Positions 58,297 through 64,000 of a DNA stretch of 64,000 nucleotides are shown here, one piece after another. Below the pieces are notes generated by a model. The model had not been told where the DNA came from, made no database searches, and worked only from the letters and a program-made list of their open reading frames with translations. Positions within the stretch are counted from its first letter, which is position 1, and each line of letters starts with the position of its first letter. The translations under genes were made by a program, and so were the position numbers. The DNA is from Hormiphora californensis (Eukaryota > Ctenophora > Tentaculata > Cydippida > Pleurobrachiidae), in the NCBI GenBank assembly GCA_020137815.1, contig CM035357.1, positions 2,760,432 to 2,824,431 on the forward strand, written 5' to 3'.

Positions 58297-59699
58297 GAGA
58301 GACAGATCAGAGAGAGAGACAGAGAGATCTTTTCAGCTCTATAGAAAAGAGAACTATATAAATGGGCCTCGTTATAGTACGAGCTTGTAGAAATATGGAC
58401 CTTCGTTCTTCCAAGGAAATAAAGAAGGAGAGAAGAGAAGAAAAGAGTGCCTTGATGGGTGTGTGTGTAGGCGTGTGTATAATGAGGTACTCAATATTGC
58501 CGTGTCAGCCCCGTTTATTGCAACTGACAATTGACTAGTATGGGTAGTATGCGGTCCTCATCCGGCGGGGAAAATATCGTAACGATTTCTAAACTAGCCA
58601 CAGGATCAAGTTCCAGGGAATGACACGACTGCGATACCTCAAGGCTCAAACTATATTATATTATATTATATGCGGTATGTCAAGGCGATGCCATTGTTTC
58701 AAGCTAATAGGCAGTTCGCATGAGAGCAAAATGAAAGGACTAGACGAGAGGAGAGATAGAGGAAGAGAATAAGGAGATAGAGAGATGAGAGAGCTACGTT
58801 GCTGAGAGATGATAACGAGAGTCTCTGTCTGAGCTTGCTCTTTAAAGAGTAGATCCTCTCCTAGCAATTACTCCTTGCTGCTTAGATCGCCGCTCCTTGC
58901 GACTCAGTTTTGCTCTATCTTTCTCCTCCTGCCTTCTCTCTCTCTGTAGCAATTATTTGACGTAAAACGAAATCCCTCCTTGGACTAAGTTATAATGCTC
59001 TCAATCTACTACACACCACCTGATGCCTGTTACATAGATTGCCGTTTCTGAAAGGAGAGAGTTCTCTTGACATCAAAAACCAATAAAACATAAGGCTTGA
59101 CGTTGCAGCAGCATCCAGTTAACTAGAAAAACTTAAGTTATCCCCGTAGAGACTTATAGACATCCTAGTAGAAAATGTGATATTTGTCATGTCACAACGT
59201 TACACACACCAATTAGTCACTTTTAGAGGAGATCACTATGAATTGAAGTTACTAGGACGTTTAGACATCAACATCAATCTCAAGGGAGGAGAAGAAGTTT
59301 AATTAAAACGAAACCATGTCTATTACTGCTTTTTCCGATCACGTGGCAACCAACTGTAGTACAACGGAGATCGAGTTAATTTGAGTTAATTACACTTCTG
59401 TCAACGTGACCAAAAAGATCTCTCTAACGGGAACCCTAGATTTCCCGCAATTTTCAAGTAATTCATCGAAACTTTTTTACTGGATCCCTCTCCAGTCACT
59501 GTTTTTTCGCGGAGTTAACCAACATGCAGCAATGCAGGGAGTTTACAACTCAAGCGATGAGCTCGCTGTGATTATAGGTACCCCAACTACAACGGCTATA
59601 AAAACGAAACTCATTGTCTTCAGTCACATTGTTGCATAACGACTCCCGTGACATCCAACATCACAATTCTTATGCATGGGTCAGCATTAGCTGTTTCCG
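57613..59699. other. GPCR 5' flank and gene-free DNA with (GA)n
   Basis: A poly-C run occurs at 57944-57955 and a long (GA)n tract at about 58148-58325. A GA-rich second block lies at 58740-58800. No exon with paired splice sites was recognised. Confidence 0.55.
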
Positions 59700-62620
59700 A
59701 TCAGGGGCAAAAAAAGAAAGGGAGATCGTTTTTTGAAAAACCCACCCGTCCCTTGACAAGTAATATCTTCCAATCGGGGCCCCTAGATTTGCTTTTCCCC
59801 AAGGAAATTTTAAATCAAACATTTTTAAGCCATCCCCATTAGTTTTATTCCGGGGTTCCCCGAATTTTTTAAATAGGAGTTACCTCAGCGAGCGGCCGGA
59901 AAAGGACCGACCCCTAAAAGGTTTTAAAAAAAAAAGAAATAATTTGATCCCAAATGTTGAAAAAAACGTTCACCGTGGCAACCAAACTTGTCAGGAAGTC
60001 GTTATTGTTTTCCCCCTTCTTAAATTTTATGAAACCAACAGAAAGAAAAAGGGGAATCACCTTTTTTCGACCCCCCGTCTTTTAGGGTTTTTTAAACAAA
60101 TTTTTCTTAACCATGCGGTTTCCATCAAACATGGTTTCGAAAGGAGCAACCAAGAACAAAAATTTTGGGCCCTGTTGCATATACCCGTTTTTCACCAACA
60201 AAAACCTGTCACCCCGGGTTTTTTAAAGTTAAACACTTTTTAAAGCACGTGAGCCCCAAAGACACACAGCTTTTTTTTTCGACTGACCCCTTCAATTAAG
60301 TTTTAACAAAGGTCCTGAAAAAAACAAGGGCCCCCCAAGTTTCTAGAAAGGGAAAACCCGAAAATTAGCCACGGGAAATAAGGGTATTAGAAAATTGTTT
60401 TCATAAAAAAATTAATATAACTCCTAATTATCCTTAGAAGGGCAGTATCCCAGTTTATTTCAGCCCCTTCCCATTGGAAAAAGAATAACAACCTAAAATT
60501 TTTTACCAAAATGGGCCCAGAACTTTTGGAAAGGTTTTGAAGAAGATTACAAAAAAAAAGGTTGATAAAATTTTTTTAAAATCAAGGCAAAGGTTTACAA
60601 TTTTAAAAATAGGCCCCAAAAAACTTTTGAAATCTTCTGAAGGTAAAATTGAAAAGGGGACAAATTTTTTTTTATACCCCAAAGGAAAATTTAAAACACA
60701 CAATATATCCCACCAGCCCATTTAAATTTTATATTAAATAGAGCAAAAGGAAAGACGGACCCTTTGGGAAAACCGGCAAAAAGGGCTTTTTTTTTTTATT
60801 TTTTCCTTTTTTTTTTTTTTTTAATTTTTTTTTTTTCTTTTTTCCCCACTTTTTTTTTTTTTTTGGGGAAGGCCCCCCCCAAAATTCCGGGCCCTTTTTT
60901 CCCAAAAGGGAAAACCAATAAAGGTTTTTTTGAATTTTTTTATCCCCCCCCCCTTTCCCCGACCCCCGTAAAGGAATTTTGGTTTTAAATCTACTCATCT
61001 TGCTCCCGCAAAGGTAAAAAATTTTCGCCCCCCCTTTTCTTTCCTTTTTGGGTTTTTTTCCCCTTTTTAAAAGGAAAATTTTCGGGTTATCATTTTGGCT
61101 TTTTTGGCCCAAAAACCTCTTTTCCTTTCCCCCTTTTTCTCTTCTCCCCCCCACCCCCCTTCCCTTTTTTGCCGCTCGCGGCGCAGCCCCCCTTCCCCTT
61201 CCCCTCCCCCCTATCCCCAAAAAATTTTTCCCCGACCCCCGGGGGGATCTTCTCCCCTCTCTTCTCTTTCCCTCCTCTTCTTCCCCCTCGTTTTCTGTAT
61301 CTTTCCTTTCATTTCGCGTGCGAGCGTGAAACAATTGACGAACAAAGAAAGAAAGTTTGATGGGGAAATAAAATGTAATCTTTGAGCAACGTGTAGATTA
61401 AAAACATCCAAAAGGAGACTAAACTTTCCACAACTAAATTTTTAAATAAACAACTGTCCTGGCGGGGGCCTACTCTATTATAATTTGGGTGAAGTCAAAT
61501 GGTGGCCTTTCGTTCAGGGGTATCTAAGCAAAAAGTGCCCCTTTATAAAACCCTTCTTGACGAAAGCTTAAAGCTGTTATTTCACACTTTCTAAGTTCCA
61601 GTGGGAAATTTTTTAATATTTCGAATGACTTTTTTAACAGGGCCCTTCCCCCCTAGTTACCAATTCGTTGCCATGGGAAACCCTTGAAAAAGGGGAAAAA
61701 AACCCCCCGGGGAAGCCGGGGTGGGTTATCAAAAAAACCCTTTCTTTAGGCGCCCCAGGGGGGCGCATATTAAATACCAAACTTTTTTATCGAAAATGTC
61801 AAAAATTCCCCCAATTTTGGGGATCTTTTAGCTAGTTTCACCCCCGAAATTGTGCACCGAAGCATGGTGTAGGGAAATGAGCCTCATGAAAACGCGTGGC
61901 GTGTCTTTCTTAATCACGCGATGGAGCTTTCTTTATTTGGTTCAAATAAAACTTTTGGAAAACTCCGTGAAAGGGCACCATTGTCCTCTCTAAAACAGAC
62001 AGAGAGGGAGTTCTCTTTACCCCTCCAAAGGAAAAGAGGGAGACCCTTTGCCCCACCCTGGTGGGACTCAAGTGCTCACTCTAAGTCTACGGGGATCTTA
62101 TCTAAATTTAGTTTGAAAAAGATCCAAAAGTCTAAATCTAAGGACCATATCTAAAAAGTTACACAGGCGGACTCTTTTAAAAATCTAAAAAAAAAATGGA
62201 TCTATATTACATAAATCAAATTAAAATATAATCCGCCTTTCGCCCGAACTCGAGTTTTCCCGGGGCCGTCGGGCCCGGAAACGGAGTTTGCTCACCCCTA
62301 ACAATTTTAGAATTTTTGGGGCCGTATTTGGGTTCGAGGTTGGGGTTTAAAAGTTGGGAGGTTAGGTTGGGTTTTTGGGGGGGGGGTTAGGTTTTTAAAA
62401 TAGAGTCCGGGGTTGGGAGGGGGGGCGCCAAAATGTACTAGGACTCATATCTAAAAAATTTTCCACAGGGGGGACTTTTTATCAAAAAAAGTCTACACAG
62501 GGAGGACCTTTTCTAAATTTTTTTAAAAAAATCAAATGTAGATAAGATCCGTTTTTTAATTAGATCCCCTTGGGGTTTTGATAAAGATCCTTAGACTAAG
62601 GTCCGACCACCCGCCCCAGC
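59700..62620. other. Homopolymer-inflated segment, probable low-quality assembly
   Basis: For nearly 3 kb almost every base class occurs in runs of 3 to 18 (long T, A, C and G runs adjacent to each other, for example around 60788-60870 and 60940-60960). This texture is unlike the rest of the window. Lys-, Phe- and Pro-rich open frames here (such as 60729-61334) follow from the runs and are not genes. Confidence 0.7.
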
Positions 62621-64000
62621 ACCCTACGAAGCCCGACAGCTCGGAAAATATACAAAGGTACATGCCAAACTCATTTTAGTCGTTTCCCATCTCGTACCAC
62701 CGCTGCCCTCTCTTCCCCTTTAAGTGTTGTTGAAAAAGCGAACAAAAACTAATATATTACAACTGTGGTAAGTCAACCAGAGTTTCACGAAAGCGTGTTA
62801 ATTCCAGTGAAATTGTTTCAATGAAGGAAGAGAAAACATGTGTTAAAAAACTATATCGATAATTAACAAATTACACACAAATCAGAGAGCTACGACCCAA
62901 ACCACACATGCCAGTGCTAACACCCAACATTTGGTCTTCAAGGAATGTACATATATTGGGATTTAAAAGAGAGAGTTGAAGTTCTATAAAAAATTCCAAT
63001 AATATCAATACAAAAATGAAATATCAGATTTGCTATCCCCCCTGTGAGTTTATAATTCCAATTAAGGACATAATAAATTATGATTCAGGTTGTTAATACA
63101 AGCAGGGTAAACATCCGCCGCACCCCCTGTAGCCACAACTTGCATATTGCGTATTTTTTGTTTTTTTTCGGCAGCTGCAACTGTTTCTAGAGGGATGACA
63201 GTAAATCAAGTCTGAAATAGTTTCCGAGTATTATATCCATTTAAAAATGGGATACTCGCAATCACAATATCCAAACAAAACGATTTTTTACTTCTTGTCG
63301 AATAGCCTCCACAACTTACTAGGCAATAACATTTATTAATCGACAGTTAAAGAGTAAAAAACGTTTTTGTAGATTAATTGCTTACACCTTAACGATGTTA
63401 GAGCCAAAAAAAAATGTAGGTGCCCCCGGCGCAGCCTTTCGGTGACAATACCAGTGGTGTCCGGATACAATTCCCCCGATATAGGAGGAAAATAGGGCTC
63501 CCTGGTATAGACGGGCACTGCCCCCTGATTTAGTCTTTCTCCTGTCAGAGCATTCCCTCGGGATCCGACTGTATAAAGAAATCGCTGGATCCACTGATTC
63601 CCCCCAATGTTAAACTCCCCTTCGCTGAACATAGCAATATGTATGGTACTACCATACAAAAAAAAGAGCGCGGGAGGAAACGCGATGCGATAGAGGAAGG
63701 GGTGAGAGAGTCGCCACAGGAGGAACTTGAAATGACCAAGATGGAGCAATCACCGAAATGCAAGGCAAAACTAAACTATACACACAAAAAGGACAGGAGA
63801 TCAGGCCCTATAACCAAATCCCCAAATACTCCATCAAATCGCCCCTCACACGCCTAGCCAACTCACTAATCAAGAAGGAGACGGGATGGACACACAGCCA
63901 TGTCCGAGAAAGGGCACAACCACCTCTCACCAGTCGGAGAGAACTATGCAGAGAAAACGCGAGAAGTATTAGTGATGCAAAGTAGGCCGACCAAGGGGCT
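62621..64000. other. Right-end stretch; degenerate pogo-type MITE at about 63415-63577
   Basis: A segment ending gggatccgactgta, with ccctgatttagt and ccccgatatagg inside, is a decayed relative of the MITE at 52553-52721. Overlapping plus-strand frames at 63639-63985 (basic, Lys/Arg/Glu-rich) have no domain that I recognise and may be transposon-derived. Confidence 0.5.

Noticed and set aside
60729-61334. 201-codon Lys/Gly-rich minus frame
   Set aside because: It lies in homopolymer-inflated sequence and is explained by A/G runs.

Overview
The window is nuclear DNA of an animal. Coding sequence is split by GT-AG introns. There is an intron-containing tRNA-Ile(UAU), and the gene set is animal-type: papain-like protease, Rab-effector C2 protein, ZIP zinc transporter, LDLa/7TM receptor, prolyl 3-hydroxylase and rhodopsin-like GPCR. 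Long (GA)n tracts and many animal-type transposon remnants are also present. I cannot name the phylum; an invertebrate or early-branching metazoan fits best. Nothing bacterial or viral was recognised. Exon models were built by eye from splice signals and checked by codon-phase agreement.

Layout. 1-0.4 kb (minus): first two exons of a secreted papain-like protease, cut by the window edge. 1.1-20.0 kb (minus): a WD-repeat gene that I assemble from 25 exons. Its 6.7-kb intron (7.5-14.2 kb) holds fossils of mariner, MULE and GIY-YIG elements. 20.5-24.8 kb: large palindromic elements, one with a 9-bp target duplication. 25.3-27.0 kb (plus): a single-exon rabphilin-like gene. 27-34 kb: gene-poor, with a foldback element with an 8-bp target duplication, tRNA-Ile(UAU) and microsatellites. 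34.2-39.8 kb (plus): a ten-exon SLC39A1-3-type zinc transporter whose introns carry three palindromic elements. 40.4-41.6 kb: two LINE fragments embedded in a minisatellite. 42.0-45.4 kb (minus): a single-exon LDLa/7TM receptor. 47.1-50.1 kb (plus): the catalytic part of a prolyl 3-hydroxylase ending in the ER-retention signal RDEL. 51.2-57.6 kb (minus): an eight-exon class A-like GPCR. 57.6-64.0 kb: no gene recognised; about 59.7-62.6 kb looks like poorly polished sequence with inflated homopolymers.

The genes do not form an operon or pathway. Each appears to be an independent transcription unit; the LDLa receptor and the hydroxylase are divergently arranged. The most informative results are the phase-consistent WD gene model with one likely 1-bp homopolymer frameshift, the foldback elements with 8- and 9-bp target duplications, the rabphilin-like protein whose C2B has lost its calcium ligands, and the receptor with a large unrecognised cysteine-rich ectodomain. 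I did not find a clearly new molecular system.
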